Below are positions 47,260-57,062 of a DNA stretch of 64,000 nucleotides, piece after piece. The notes under the pieces were generated by a model. That model was not told the DNA's origin, ran no database searches, and saw nothing but the letters and a program-made list of their open reading frames with translations. Numbering within the stretch: position 1 is the first letter of the stretch; each line of letters opens with the position of its first letter. The position numbers were made by a program, and so were the translations under genes. The stretch comes from Pseudomonadota bacterium (lineage in GTDB: Bacteria; Pseudomonadota; Gammaproteobacteria; Burkholderiales; Burkholderiaceae_C): positions 1 to 64,000 of the forward strand of contig JAFECU010000300.1 in NCBI GenBank assembly GCA_018242005.1, read 5' to 3'.

Positions 47260-49970
47260 AGCGCCAGCACGGCATCGCGCTCGGCGGCCAGGGCCTGGGG
47301 CGCGACGCGCGTGGGCTCCTCGTTGAGACGGGCGCGGTGCTGCACCTGGCGCAGCGTGCGATAGGCGTCGGCGGCGGCGCGCCCCACGCCAGCGGGCAGC
47401 AGGCCGGCGGCTTCGGCGTGCTGCAGCAGCGCGATGTTGCCCAGGTTGCCCTGCAAGGCAGGATGGGCGGCCGACTGCGACAGCACCAGGTACTGCACCG
47501 CAAATTCGGCATCGACCATGCCGCCCACGCTGTGCTTCACGTCGAACTGGTCGCCCGGCGTGGGGTGGGCGGCGCGCATGCGCTCGCGCATGGCCATGAT
47601 CTCGGTGCGCAGCGCGCCGTGGTCGCGCGGGGCGGTGATGACGGCCCCGCGCACGGCGTCGAAGCGTGCGCGCAGATCCTCGCTGCCCAGGACAAAGCGC
47701 GCGCGCGTCATGGCCTGGTGTTCCCAGGTCCAGGCGGTGTTGCTGCCGCGCTGCTGCTGGTAATCGGCATAGGCGGAAAAGCGCGTGACCAGCAGGCCCG
47801 AGCTGCCGTTGGGGCGCAGGGCGGTGTCGATCTCGAACAGGTCGCCCTCGCCGGTCTTGACGGTGAGCCAGTTGATGAGCTTGCGCACGAAGGCGGCGTA
47901 GACCTCGGGCGCGCGCTCATCGTCGTCGTCGAAGACGAAGACGATGTCCAGGTCGCTGCCGTAGCCCAGCTCCTTGCCGCCGAGCTTGCCGTAGCCAATG
48001 ATGGCGAACTGCGGCGCCTCGCGGTGGCGGTTCTTCAGCCGGCTCCAGCACCACTGGGCCGTCACGCGCAGCACGCAGTCGGCCAGCAGCGACAGGTCGT
48101 CGGCCACCTGCTCCACGCTCAGGCGCCCCTCCACGTCGCGCGCCAGCGTGCGGAAGGTCTCGGCATGGTGGGCGCGGCGCAGCAGGTCGAGCAGGTTTTC
48201 GTCGTCGTCCTCGCCCGTGGATCTGAGCGCCGTCAGGCGCAGGGCCAGCTCCTGCTCGAAATCAAAGGCCACGAAGCGCTCGGACATCAGGGCCTCGCTG
48301 GCCAGCTCGTCGACCACTCCCGGGTGCTGCAGCATGTAGCGCGCCGGCCATTTGGCCGCGCCCAGCAGGTGCAGCAGGCGCTCGTGCACCAGGGGGCGCT
48401 CCAGCAGCAGCGCCAGGTAGCTTTCGCGGCGCAGCAGGGGTTCCAGCCAGCCGATCAGGCGCACGGCGGCATCCTCGTTGATCCGGCCGTGGGTCAGCCA
48501 TTGGGCCGTGCGTTGCACGATGCGCAAGAGCCGCGCGCGCGCCTCGTCGCGCAGGCCCTGCACGCGCGGGTGGCTGCGCCATTCGGCCACGCGCTCGCGC
48601 AGGGCGGGTGGCAGCTGCTCCAGGAGCGCATCCAGATCGGGTACGGGCACCTCGGCGGCGCGTGCCTTGCCGCAGCCGCCGTTGCCGCACTGCCTGGGTT
48701 GCGCGCCACCGAGCAGGGTGTCGAACTCCTGGGCCACGATTTCGCGGTGCGCATCGAGTTCGCGCAGAAAATCGCAGCTGCTCATGCCCATGGTGTGGGC
48801 GATCCAGGCCAGATCCTCGTCGCGCGTGGGCAGCACATGGGTCTGCTGGTCGTCCAGGTACTGGATGCGGTGCTCCACGCGGCGCAAGAAGGTATAGGCG
48901 GCGGCCAGCTGCGCGGCCTTGTCCGCGGGCATGAGTCCGGCGTGCTCCAGGCGCTGCAAGGCCTCCAGCGTGGGGCGGCGGCGCAGCTCCGGGAACTGGC
49001 CGCCTCGCACCACCTGCAGGAGCTGCACGGTGAACTCGATCTCGCGTATGCCGCCGCGCGAGAGCTTGACGTCGTTGGCGCGCTCGGGCCGGCCGGCGCT
49101 GCGCTGCACGGCATGGTCGCGGATCTGGTGGTGCAGCGTGCGCAGCGCGTCGAACACGCTGTAGTCCAGGTAGCGGCGGAACACGAAGGGCAGCACCACG
49201 GTGCGCAGCGCCTGCACGTTGGGGCTGGCGAGGCATTCCAGCGGCGCCACGACCCGGCTCTTGAGCCAGGCAAAGCGCTCCCATTCGCGGCCGTGGATTT
49301 GCAGGTAGTCCTCCAGTGCCGACAGCGACAGTGCGGCCGGTCCCGAGTTGCCATGGGGCCGCAGCGCCAGATCGACGCGGAACACGAAGCCATGCTCGGT
49401 GGTGTCGCCCACCAGGGCGTAGATGGCCTTGACGGCGCGGGCAAAGTATTCGTGGTTGGACAGCCTGCCGCGGCCATCCGCCAGGCCGGCGGTTTCGCCG
49501 TCATGCTCGTAGACGTAGATCAGGTCGATGTCGCTCGATACATTGAGCTCGCGCGCCCCCAGCTTGCCCATGCCTATCACCCACAGCTGCACCGGCTCGC
49601 CCTCGGGGCCCGTCGGGGCGCCGTGGCGCGCGTCCAGTTCGGCGCGCGCCTGGTGGCAGGCGCGACCAAGCGCCAGCTCGGCCAAGCGGGTGACGGTGAG
49701 GGTGACGTCGGAAAGCCCCGCGCCCTGGTCGCAATCCAGCGTGATCAGCCGGTGCATGACCAGCTGGCGCAGGATGCGCAGCGCAGCACCCAGGTCATGG
49801 CCGCGCTCGAGCAGGGCCGCGCAGGCCTGCTCCATAGCCGCGCGGTCAGGCACGCCCGCAGGCAGCAAGGGCAGTTCGGCGCCGTAGCGGCGCTCAAGGC
49901 GCTGGAAAAAGCGCGAATAGGTCGAAAGCGGGCCGCTGGTGGCTACGGGTTCGGTCGAAGGCATGGACAT
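47238..49970 (-). CDS. glnE: Bifunctional glutamine-synthetase adenylyltransferase/deadenylase
   Basis: A 910-residue enzyme that adenylylates and deadenylylates glutamine synthetase under PII control. Two nucleotidyltransferase domains are visible: the N-terminal adenylyl-removing domain with GMGKLGARELNVSSDIDLIY (near residue 130) and the C-terminal adenylyltransferase domain with GYGKLGGKELGYGSDLDIVF (near residue 660), each followed by helical PII-uridylylase-like regions. The start at 49970 (MSMPSTEP) is the most reasonable; the frame is open further upstream but unlike the family. It is divergent from yhdP and runs into the RND adaptor gene. Confidence 0.95.
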   Translation of the reverse strand: MSMPSTEPVATSGPLSTYSRFFQRLERRYGAELPLLPAGVPDRAAMEQACAALLERGHDLGAALRILRQLVMHRLITLDCDQGAGLSDVTLTVTRLAELALGRACHQARAELDARHGAPTGPEGEPVQLWVIGMGKLGARELNVSSDIDLIYVYEHDGETAGLADGRGRLSNHEYFARAVKAIYALVGDTTEHGFVFRVDLALRPHGNSGPAALSLSALEDYLQIHGREWERFAWLKSRVVAPLECLASPNVQALRTVVLPFVFRRYLDYSVFDALRTLHHQIRDHAVQRSAGRPERANDVKLSRGGIREIEFTVQLLQVVRGGQFPELRRRPTLEALQRLEHAGLMPADKAAQLAAAYTFLRRVEHRIQYLDDQQTHVLPTRDEDLAWIAHTMGMSSCDFLRELDAHREIVAQEFDTLLGGAQPRQCGNGGCGKARAAEVPVPDLDALLEQLPPALRERVAEWRSHPRVQGLRDEARARLLRIVQRTAQWLTHGRINEDAAVRLIGWLEPLLRRESYLALLLERPLVHERLLHLLGAAKWPARYMLQHPGVVDELASEALMSERFVAFDFEQELALRLTALRSTGEDDDENLLDLLRRAHHAETFRTLARDVEGRLSVEQVADDLSLLADCVLRVTAQWCWSRLKNRHREAPQFAIIGYGKLGGKELGYGSDLDIVFVFDDDDERAPEVYAAFVRKLINWLTVKTGEGDLFEIDTALRPNGSSGLLVTRFSAYADYQQQRGSNTAWTWEHQAMTRARFVLGSEDLRARFDAVRGAVITAPRDHGALRTEIMAMRERMRAAHPTPGDQFDVKHSVGGMVDAEFAVQYLVLSQSAAHPALQGNLGNIALLQHAEAAGLLPAGVGRAAADAYRTLRQVQHRARLNEEPTRVAPQALAAERDAVLALWHSVFG

Positions 49971-50065
49971 GGCAGGAGCTACGGTGGCATGCACCGCCCG
50001 GGGCGCCGGCGCAGAACCTGCGGGGAATGGGCGGGTCATAATTCCTGACACCGTTTCCACCCGCC

Positions 50066-53000
50066 ATGACCGAGCCTTCGTCCCATCCGTCCCGCCTTCT
50101 CCGTTTTGTGGCGGGCTGTGCGCGGTGGGGCCTGGGGCTGCTGCTGGCCATGTGGCTGCTGCTGGCGGCTGCCTGGGGGGCGCTGCATGGCTGGATTGTG
50201 CCGCGTATCGGCGACTTCCGTCCGCAGCTGGAGGCGCAGGCACAACGGGTCTTGGGGGTACCCGTGCGCATCGCCGCACTTTCGGCGCGCAGCGCGGGGT
50301 TTTTCCCAACGGTCGAGCTGTCCGGCGTAGCCCTGCTCGATCCCGAGGGCCGGGAGGCCCTGCGCCTGCCGCGCGTGGTGGTGGCGCTGTCGCCGCGTTC
50401 GCTGCTGCGCCTGGGGTTCGAGCAGATCTACGTCGAAGGCCCGCAGCTCGACATACGCCGCGAGCGCGACGGCCGCATCTTCATCGCCGGCCTGAGCTTG
50501 CGCGACAGCGGCAGCGGCAACAGTTCCGCCGCCGACTGGTTGTTCGCCCAGCCCGAGGTGGCAATTCGTGGCGGCCTGCTGCGCTGGAGCGATGCCCTGC
50601 GCGGCGCCGAGCCGCTGGCGCTGACGGACGTGGACCTGGTGCTGCGCAACGTCGGCTGGCGCCATGGCCTGCGGCTGGACGCCACGCCGCCGCCCGACTG
50701 GGGCGAGCGCTTCACGCTGCGTGGGCAGTTCCGCCAGCCGCTACTTGCCACGCATGCCGGCAACTGGCAGCGCTGGAGCGGCCAGCTGTACGCCTATTTC
50801 GCACGCGTGGATGTCTCGCGCCTCAACCACTATGCGGATCTGGGCAGCCTGCGGGTGCAGCAGGGCAGCGGCGCGCTGCGCACCTGGCTCGATGTGCAGC
50901 AGGGCCGCATAGTGGGTGGCGCGGCCGACATGGCGTTGGCCGAGGTCAACGCCACGCTGCGCCAGGACCTGCGCCCGCTGGTGCTGCACACCGTGACGGG
51001 CCGGGTCAGCGGCCGCTGGCTGGACGATGGCTACGAGGTCGCCACCCAGAACCTGCAGTTCCTGGCCGACGACGGCCTTCGCTGGAGCGGCGGCAACCTG
51101 TTCCTGCGCCAGCGCGGCGCGGGCAGCGCGGGCCGCGAGCAGGGCGAGCTGCGCGCCGACCGACTGGACCTGGCGGCGGTGGCGCAGATTGCCGGTCGTC
51201 TGCCGCTGGACGAGGCGACGCACGTGGCGCTGCAGACCTATTCCCCCCACGGACTGGTGCAGCAGCTTCAGGCCGGCTGGCAGGGGCCGCTGGGCCAGCC
51301 CAGGCAGTACCAGCTGCGCGGCAAGGTGACGGGCCTGGCCCTGGCGGCACAGGACCCGAAGCCCACCGTGGCCGGCCTGGCCGGCGCCGACCTGGACTTC
51401 GACCTCACGCAGGCGGGCGGCCGCGCGGCTCTGGCCATGGCCGATGGCCGGCTGCTGCTGCCCGGCGTGTTCGAAGATCCGGTGATTCCCGTGCAACAGC
51501 TCTCGGCCTCGGTGCGTTGGCAGATAGACGGCCAGCACATTGCCGTGCAGAGCAGTGACCTGCGCTTTGCCAATGCCGATGCCCAGGGCGAGGCGCGCCT
51601 GGCCTGGCAGACGGCCGACCCGGCAACATCGCCCGCGCGCGCGCGCCTGCCCGGGGTGCTCGATCTCTCGGGCAGCCTGCTGCGCGCCGATGCCACGCGC
51701 GTGCATCGCTACCTGCCGCTGGCCGTACCCGCATCGGCGCGCCACTATGTGCGCGACGCCATACAGACAGGTACGGCCAGCCAGGTGCAGTTCCGCGTCA
51801 AGGGCGACCTGCATGACTTCCCCTACGGCCATGCGCCGCGCCAGGGCGAATTTCACGTTGCGGCCCAGGTCAAGGACGTGAACTACGACTATGTTCCGCC
51901 GGCGCTGCTGGCGCCTGGCGACCGATCCTGGCCGGCGCTCTCGGGTCTGTCGGGCGAGCTGGTGTTCGACCGTGCGGGCATGGTCGTGCGCAACGCCACC
52001 GGGGGCTTCGCCGGCCACCCTGGCCTGCGTGTGCAGAAGGTTGGCGCCAGGATCGCTGACCTGGAACACAGCGTGGTCGAGGTCGATGGCCAGGTGCGAG
52101 GCCCGCTGCCCGACATGCTGGCGCTGGTCAGCGGCTCGCAGATTTCACGGCTCATCCATGGCGCGCTCGATCGCGCCACGGCCAGCGGCGCGGCCGATCT
52201 GCAGCTGGGCCTGAACCTGCCCATCGATGCCATGGAACGCTCGAGCGTGCGCGGCAGCGTCACACTTTCGGGCAACGAGGTGCGCTTCGTGCCCGATGCC
52301 CCAACGGTCAGCGGCGCGCGCGGCGTGGTGCAGTTCAGCGAGCGCGGCTTCAACCTGGTCGGCGTGCTGGGGCGGGCGCTGGGTGGTGAGATTCGCCTGG
52401 AGGGCGGCATGAGCGCCCCGCCTGCGCCAGGCGCGCAGGACTCGGCCGTGCGCGTGCGCGGCCGCGGCATGGCCACGGCAGAGGGCCTGCGCGCTTCGCC
52501 GCAGCTGGGCCTGTTGTCGCGCCTGGCGCGCCACGCCAGCGGCAGCGCCGCCTACAGCCTGAACATAGGTGTGCGCCGCGGCGAGCCCGAAATCCAGGTC
52601 AGCACCGATCTGGTGGGCATGGCCCTTGACGCGCCAACCCCGCTGGGCAAGGCGGTGCAGACGCCGCTGGCCGTGCGCTTTGGCAAGCAGCTCACGCGCG
52701 AGGCCGCGGCCTCGGACGATGCGCCGCTGCAGGACCAGCTCACGCTTGAGCTGGGCAGCGTGGCGCGACTGGCCTACGTGCGTGCGCTCGATGGTGCGCA
52801 CCCGCGCGTACTGCGCGGCGCGATTGCCGTGGGCGAGGCTGCGGGGGCGCCACCGCCCCTGCCGGCACAGGGCGTGCAGGCCAATGCGGTGTTTGGCGAT
52901 GTCGATGTCGATGCCTGGCGCGCCATGCTCGACGAGCCCGCGCCGGCAGCCGGCACGATCCAAGACCCTGAGCCGGCCGGCGTGGACAGCACCACCGACT

Positions 53001-54142
53001 ATCTGCCCACGCGCCTGGCCGTGCGCGCGGCGTCGCTTACGGCGCAGGGGCGCACGCTGCACGACTTGGTGCTGGGCGCCACGCGCGACGGTGCGGTGTG
53101 GCGCGCCAATGTGGACGCGCGTGAGCTCGACGGCTACCTGGAGTATCAGCCCGGCGCCGCACCCGCCGCCGAAGGGCAGACCGCGCAGGATCGCCTGTAT
53201 GCGCGCCTGGCGCGCCTGGCACTGCCGCAATCCACTGACACGCAGGTCAATGCGCTGCTCGACGCCCAGCAGCCCGCCCGGCTGCCGGCGCTCGACATCG
53301 TGGTGCAGGACTTCGAACTGCGCGGCAGGCACCTGGGCCGCATCGACGTCGAGGCGCGCAATCGCACCGCCGTCGATGGCCGGCGCGAGTGGCGCCTGAC
53401 CCGCTTCAACCTGACGGTGCCCGAGGCCACTCTCACATCCAGCGGTGACTGGTCGCTGATCGCCGCCACCGGCAACGAGACGCAGCGGCGCACGGCCATG
53501 AATTTCGAGCTGGCCATCCGTGATTCGGGCGAACTGCTGGCGCGCTTTGGCATGCCGGGTGTGCTGCGCCGCGGCCAGGGACGTATCGCCGGCCAGGTGA
53601 GCTGGCTGGGTTCTCCGCTGTCGCCCGATTTTCGCAGCATGACCGGGCAGATGAACGTGAACGTCGAGTCGGGCCAGTTCCTCAAGGCCGATCCGGGCCT
53701 GGCGAAACTGCTCGGCGTACTCAGCCTGCAGTCGCTGCCGCGGCGTTTTGCGCTTGACTTCCGCGATGTGTTCAGCGAGGGCTTTGCCTTCGACTTCGTG
53801 CGCGGCGACCTGCATATCGCCAAGGGTGTGGCCACCACCAACAACCTGCAGATGAAGGGCGTGAGCGCGGCCGTGCTCATGGAGGGCAGTGCCGACATCG
53901 TGCATGAGACGCAGGACCTGCATGTGGTCGTGGTGCCCGAGATCAACGCCATGACGGCCTCGCTCGTGGCCACGGCCATCAACCCCGTGGTGGGCCTGGG
54001 CAGCTTCCTGGCGCAGATGTTCCTGCGCGGGCCGCTGATGCAGGCGGCCACGCAGGAATTCCGCATCGACGGCACCTGGGCCGACCCGCGCGTGGAGCGC
54101 ATACCGAACCGCCGACCGCCGGCAACAGGAGAAAAGCCATGA
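50066..54142 (+). CDS. yhdP: YhdP/AsmA-like lipid-transport protein
   Basis: A 1358-residue very long envelope protein of the YhdP family (DUF3971 plus AsmA_2 region). A single N-terminal transmembrane helix (LGLLLAMWLLLAAAWGALHGW, residues ~26-46) anchors it; the rest is periplasmic, with repeated beta-strand blocks typical of the AsmA/TamB/YhdP bridge-like proteins, which carry phospholipid between the inner and outer membranes. The C-terminal signature SVESGQ-like MNVNVESGQFLKADPGLAKL and SAAVLMEGSADIVHETQDLH is well kept. Its stop overlaps the nitrilase-family ATG. The tldD gene that often follows yhdP is absent. Confidence 0.93.
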   Translation: MTEPSSHPSRLLRFVAGCARWGLGLLLAMWLLLAAAWGALHGWIVPRIGDFRPQLEAQAQRVLGVPVRIAALSARSAGFFPTVELSGVALLDPEGREALRLPRVVVALSPRSLLRLGFEQIYVEGPQLDIRRERDGRIFIAGLSLRDSGSGNSSAADWLFAQPEVAIRGGLLRWSDALRGAEPLALTDVDLVLRNVGWRHGLRLDATPPPDWGERFTLRGQFRQPLLATHAGNWQRWSGQLYAYFARVDVSRLNHYADLGSLRVQQGSGALRTWLDVQQGRIVGGAADMALAEVNATLRQDLRPLVLHTVTGRVSGRWLDDGYEVATQNLQFLADDGLRWSGGNLFLRQRGAGSAGREQGELRADRLDLAAVAQIAGRLPLDEATHVALQTYSPHGLVQQLQAGWQGPLGQPRQYQLRGKVTGLALAAQDPKPTVAGLAGADLDFDLTQAGGRAALAMADGRLLLPGVFEDPVIPVQQLSASVRWQIDGQHIAVQSSDLRFANADAQGEARLAWQTADPATSPARARLPGVLDLSGSLLRADATRVHRYLPLAVPASARHYVRDAIQTGTASQVQFRVKGDLHDFPYGHAPRQGEFHVAAQVKDVNYDYVPPALLAPGDRSWPALSGLSGELVFDRAGMVVRNATGGFAGHPGLRVQKVGARIADLEHSVVEVDGQVRGPLPDMLALVSGSQISRLIHGALDRATASGAADLQLGLNLPIDAMERSSVRGSVTLSGNEVRFVPDAPTVSGARGVVQFSERGFNLVGVLGRALGGEIRLEGGMSAPPAPGAQDSAVRVRGRGMATAEGLRASPQLGLLSRLARHASGSAAYSLNIGVRRGEPEIQVSTDLVGMALDAPTPLGKAVQTPLAVRFGKQLTREAAASDDAPLQDQLTLELGSVARLAYVRALDGAHPRVLRGAIAVGEAAGAPPPLPAQGVQANAVFGDVDVDAWRAMLDEPAPAAGTIQDPEPAGVDSTTDYLPTRLAVRAASLTAQGRTLHDLVLGATRDGAVWRANVDARELDGYLEYQPGAAPAAEGQTAQDRLYARLARLALPQSTDTQVNALLDAQQPARLPALDIVVQDFELRGRHLGRIDVEARNRTAVDGRREWRLTRFNLTVPEATLTSSGDWSLIAATGNETQRRTAMNFELAIRDSGELLARFGMPGVLRRGQGRIAGQVSWLGSPLSPDFRSMTGQMNVNVESGQFLKADPGLAKLLGVLSLQSLPRRFALDFRDVFSEGFAFDFVRGDLHIAKGVATTNNLQMKGVSAAVLMEGSADIVHETQDLHVVVVPEINAMTASLVATAINPVVGLGSFLAQMFLRGPLMQAATQEFRIDGTWADPRVERIPNRRPPATGEKP

Positions 54143-54954
54143 AGGTCGCCGCCTTGCAAATGGTCTCGGGTGTGGCCCTGCAGGCCAATCTGGCGCAGGC
54201 GCGCAGCCTGCTGGAACAGGCGGCCCGAGCCGGCGCGGAACTGGCCGTGCTGCCCGAGTATTTCTGCGCCATGGGCTTGCGCGACGAGGACAAGCTGGCG
54301 CTGCGCGAAACCCCGGGCCATGGTCCCATACAGCAGTTCCTTGCCGGTGCTGCGCGCGAGCTGGGCCTGTGGATTGTGGGTGGCACGCTGCCACTGGCCG
54401 CGGGCAGTCCGCAGCATGTGCACAACAGCTCGCTGGTGTTTTCGCCCTCGGGCGACTGTGTGGCGCGCTACGACAAGATCCATCTGTTCCGCTTTGACAA
54501 CGGCCGCGAGCATTTCGACGAGGCCCGTGTCATCGAGGCGGGCAGCCGCTGCGTGCACTTCGATCTGCCGGCGCGCGGCGGCCGCACCTGGCGCGTGGGC
54601 CTGTCGGTGTGCTATGACCTGCGCTTTCCCGAGCTGTACCGCGAACACGCGCGCGCCGGCGCCGACCTGCTGCTGGTGCCCAGCGCCTTTACCTACACCA
54701 CGGGGCACGCGCACTGGGAGCTGCTGCTGCGCGCGCGCGCCGTCGAGAACCTGGCCTATGTGCTCGCGCCGGCCCAGGGCGGCCGGCACGAAAACGGCCG
54801 GCGAACCTGGGGTCACAGCATGCTGGTCGATCCCTGGGGCCAGCTGCTGGCGCAGCGTGACGAGGGGGCCGGCGTGGTGCTGGGCGAGCTCGACGCGGAG
54901 CACCTGCAGCGGCTGCGCGGCCAGCTGCCGGCGCTGGCACACCGCGTGCTCTGA
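54139..54954 (+). CDS. Carbon-nitrogen hydrolase (nitrilase/omega-amidase family)
   Basis: A 271-residue enzyme with the complete nitrilase catalytic set: Glu40 in LPEYFCAMG, Lys in ARYDKIHLFRF (near residue 115) and Cys in GLSVCYDLRFPELYRE (near residue 158). Its length and the RYDKIHLFR..R/FPELYR sequence are those of the Nit1/YbeM-like branch, which deaminates glutathione (dGSH amidase) or other omega-amides. It is translationally coupled to yhdP by ATGA, an arrangement common in beta-proteobacteria. The precise substrate is inferred from the family. Confidence 0.9.
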   Translation: MKVAALQMVSGVALQANLAQARSLLEQAARAGAELAVLPEYFCAMGLRDEDKLALRETPGHGPIQQFLAGAARELGLWIVGGTLPLAAGSPQHVHNSSLVFSPSGDCVARYDKIHLFRFDNGREHFDEARVIEAGSRCVHFDLPARGGRTWRVGLSVCYDLRFPELYREHARAGADLLLVPSAFTYTTGHAHWELLLRARAVENLAYVLAPAQGGRHENGRRTWGHSMLVDPWGQLLAQRDEGAGVVLGELDAEHLQRLRGQLPALAHRVL

Positions 54955-54959
54955 GGATC

Positions 54960-57062
54960 GTGGCGGTGGCGCAGGGCATGGAACAGGGTGCAGATCGGGG
55001 CCCGGTGGCGGCCGGGCCGGTCGATGCCCCGCCGCCGCCTCAGGGCAAGGCCCAGCGGCGCTGGCGCCGCTGGGCAGGTGCCTGGCGTCGATGGTCGCTG
55101 TGGGCACTGCTGCTGCTGCTGGTGGCCAGCATGCTGGCCACCCTGGTGTGGCTGGCCGGCCGCTACGAGGCCAGTCAGGTGCAGGCCCGGCTGGAGCGCG
55201 ACACCGCAGAGGCCGTGGCCGACATTCGCAACGCCTTTGCGCACAACCTGCAGAACCTGCAGGCGCTGCAGGCTGGCGATCCCGACCTCGCGTCCTGGGA
55301 GTCGCGAGCCGTCGAGCTGCTGGCCAAGCGGCGCGAACTGGCGCGCATCGAGTGGCGCGACCCACAGCTGCAGCTGCGCGCCCATGCCGAATCGCCCTAC
55401 CGGCCCCAGCACTGGGACCCCAACAAGCGCAACAGCCTGCACTCGGAGGCCGCACTGGCCTGTACCAATGCGCGGCGCATCGCCGGCCCGTCTTACTCCA
55501 GCAGCTACTTCCAGCCCCAGCCCGATGGCGTGGGAGCGGAGATGATGGAGGTCTGTCTGCCGCAACTGCAGGATGGCCGGGTACGCGGCTTCGTCGTGGC
55601 CACCTATGCGCTGCAGACCGTGCTGCAGGATCTGGTCGCGCCCGGCTTGCAGCGCACGCAGGAGGTGTCGTTCACCGAGGCCGACGGAACACGTCTGGCG
55701 CTCATCGGCGCCATGCGCCGCGGCACGCGCATGTTCACGGCGCAACAACTCTTTGACCTGCCCGGCAGCACCCTGGTGCTGCGCATGGACGGCTGGCATG
55801 CCGCGCCCAGCGTGTTTCCCAACGTGCTCACGGCGCTCGTCACGGCCATGTCCATCGCGCTGGTGACGGTGCTGTTGATTCTGGTGCGCGACAACCGTCG
55901 CCGCCTGCGCGCCGAGCGTGATCTTGGGGAGGCCCTGGCGTTTCGCAAGACCATGGAGGATTCTCTGCTCACGGGCCTGCGCGCGCGCGACCTGAGTGGC
56001 CGCATCACCTATGTGAATCCGGCGTTCTGCGACATGGTGGGCTATACGGCCGCGGAGCTCGTGGGCCAGACCTCGCCGCCCTATTGGCCGCCCGAACACG
56101 CGCATGAATACGCCGAACGCCAGTCCGTGCGCATGGCGGGCCGGCTCGACCCGCCGCGCGAGGGCTACGAAACCACCTTCATGCGCAAGGACGGGCGGCG
56201 CTTTCCGGTGATGATCTACGAGGCGCCGCTGGTCAACGCCCATGGCCTGCACACGGGCTGGATGGGTTCGTTTCTCGACGTGAGCGAGCAGCGGCGCGTC
56301 GAGGAGCTCTCGCGTGCCTCGCAGGAGCGCCTTCAGGCCACGGCGCGCCTGGCCACCGTGGGTGAAATGGCCTCTCTGCTGAGCCACGAGCTGAACCAGC
56401 CGCTGGCCGCCATTGCCAGCTACGCCACGGGCTCGCTGAACCTGCTCGAAACGCCGGATGCTGCGTCGCAGAACCTGGCCGACGTGCGTGTGGGCGTGCA
56501 GCGCATCGCGCAGCAGGCCGATCGCGCGGGGCGCATCATCAAGAGCGTGCACGACTTCGTGCGCCGGCGTGACCAGTCGCGCGAACCGATCGCGGTGCAG
56601 GAGCTGTTTGACGCCGTGCTGCCGCTGATCCGGCTGCAGGCGCACAAGCTGGGCGTGCGCCTGCAGATCGACATCAGGCCGGGCCTGCCCGCGGTGCTGT
56701 GCGACGCCACCATGGTCGAGCAGGTACTGCTGAACCTGGCGCGCAACGCCATGCAGTCCATGGATGACCCGCAGATCCACCCGCGCATCCTGGAGCTGCG
56801 CGTGCGCCGCGCGGCCTCCGACTCCGCCAAGGGCTGGCTGGAGTTCTCCGTGGCCGACATGGGCCTGGGCATTGCGCCCGAGGTGGCCGAACACCTGTTC
56901 ACGCCGTTCTACACCACGCGCGCCGAAGGCATGGGTCTGGGCCTGAGCCTGTGCCGCACAGTGGTGGAGCAGCATGGCGGCTACCTGGGCCATGCGGCGC
57001 GCGCGCCGCGTGGTACGGTATTCACCTTCACCCTGCCAGTATTCCAGGACAACGAACTCTGA
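54960..57062 (+). CDS. PAS-domain sensor histidine kinase, DctB/FixL-like
   Basis: A 700-residue membrane sensor. TM1 is near residues 40-60, a periplasmic region runs to about 295, TM2 (ALVTAMSIALVTVLLILV) is near 300-317, a cytoplasmic PAS domain with ARDLSGRITYVNPAFCDMVG follows (about 340-450), then a HisKA dimerisation domain with phospho-acceptor His476 in LLSHELNQPLAAIASY, and a HATPase_c domain with LLNLARNAMQSM (N box) and GLGIAPEVAEHLFTPFYTT. The GTG at 54960, five bases after the nitrilase stop, is used; ATG at 54978 is possible. The stop overlaps the regulator's start. Confidence 0.93.
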   Translation: MAVAQGMEQGADRGPVAAGPVDAPPPPQGKAQRRWRRWAGAWRRWSLWALLLLLVASMLATLVWLAGRYEASQVQARLERDTAEAVADIRNAFAHNLQNLQALQAGDPDLASWESRAVELLAKRRELARIEWRDPQLQLRAHAESPYRPQHWDPNKRNSLHSEAALACTNARRIAGPSYSSSYFQPQPDGVGAEMMEVCLPQLQDGRVRGFVVATYALQTVLQDLVAPGLQRTQEVSFTEADGTRLALIGAMRRGTRMFTAQQLFDLPGSTLVLRMDGWHAAPSVFPNVLTALVTAMSIALVTVLLILVRDNRRRLRAERDLGEALAFRKTMEDSLLTGLRARDLSGRITYVNPAFCDMVGYTAAELVGQTSPPYWPPEHAHEYAERQSVRMAGRLDPPREGYETTFMRKDGRRFPVMIYEAPLVNAHGLHTGWMGSFLDVSEQRRVEELSRASQERLQATARLATVGEMASLLSHELNQPLAAIASYATGSLNLLETPDAASQNLADVRVGVQRIAQQADRAGRIIKSVHDFVRRRDQSREPIAVQELFDAVLPLIRLQAHKLGVRLQIDIRPGLPAVLCDATMVEQVLLNLARNAMQSMDDPQIHPRILELRVRRAASDSAKGWLEFSVADMGLGIAPEVAEHLFTPFYTTRAEGMGLGLSLCRTVVEQHGGYLGHAARAPRGTVFTFTLPVFQDNEL

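Noticed and set aside
44317-47364. A 1015-codon open frame on the plus strand opposite the RND pump genes
   Set aside because: It is a mirror of strongly conserved minus-strand RND and adaptor genes; the translation is His/Arg/Gln/Gly-rich with no family resemblance, a common artefact in high-GC DNA.
47253-50048. A 931-codon open frame antisense to glnE
   Set aside because: Same artefact as above; glnE on the other strand has two intact nucleotidyltransferase domains.
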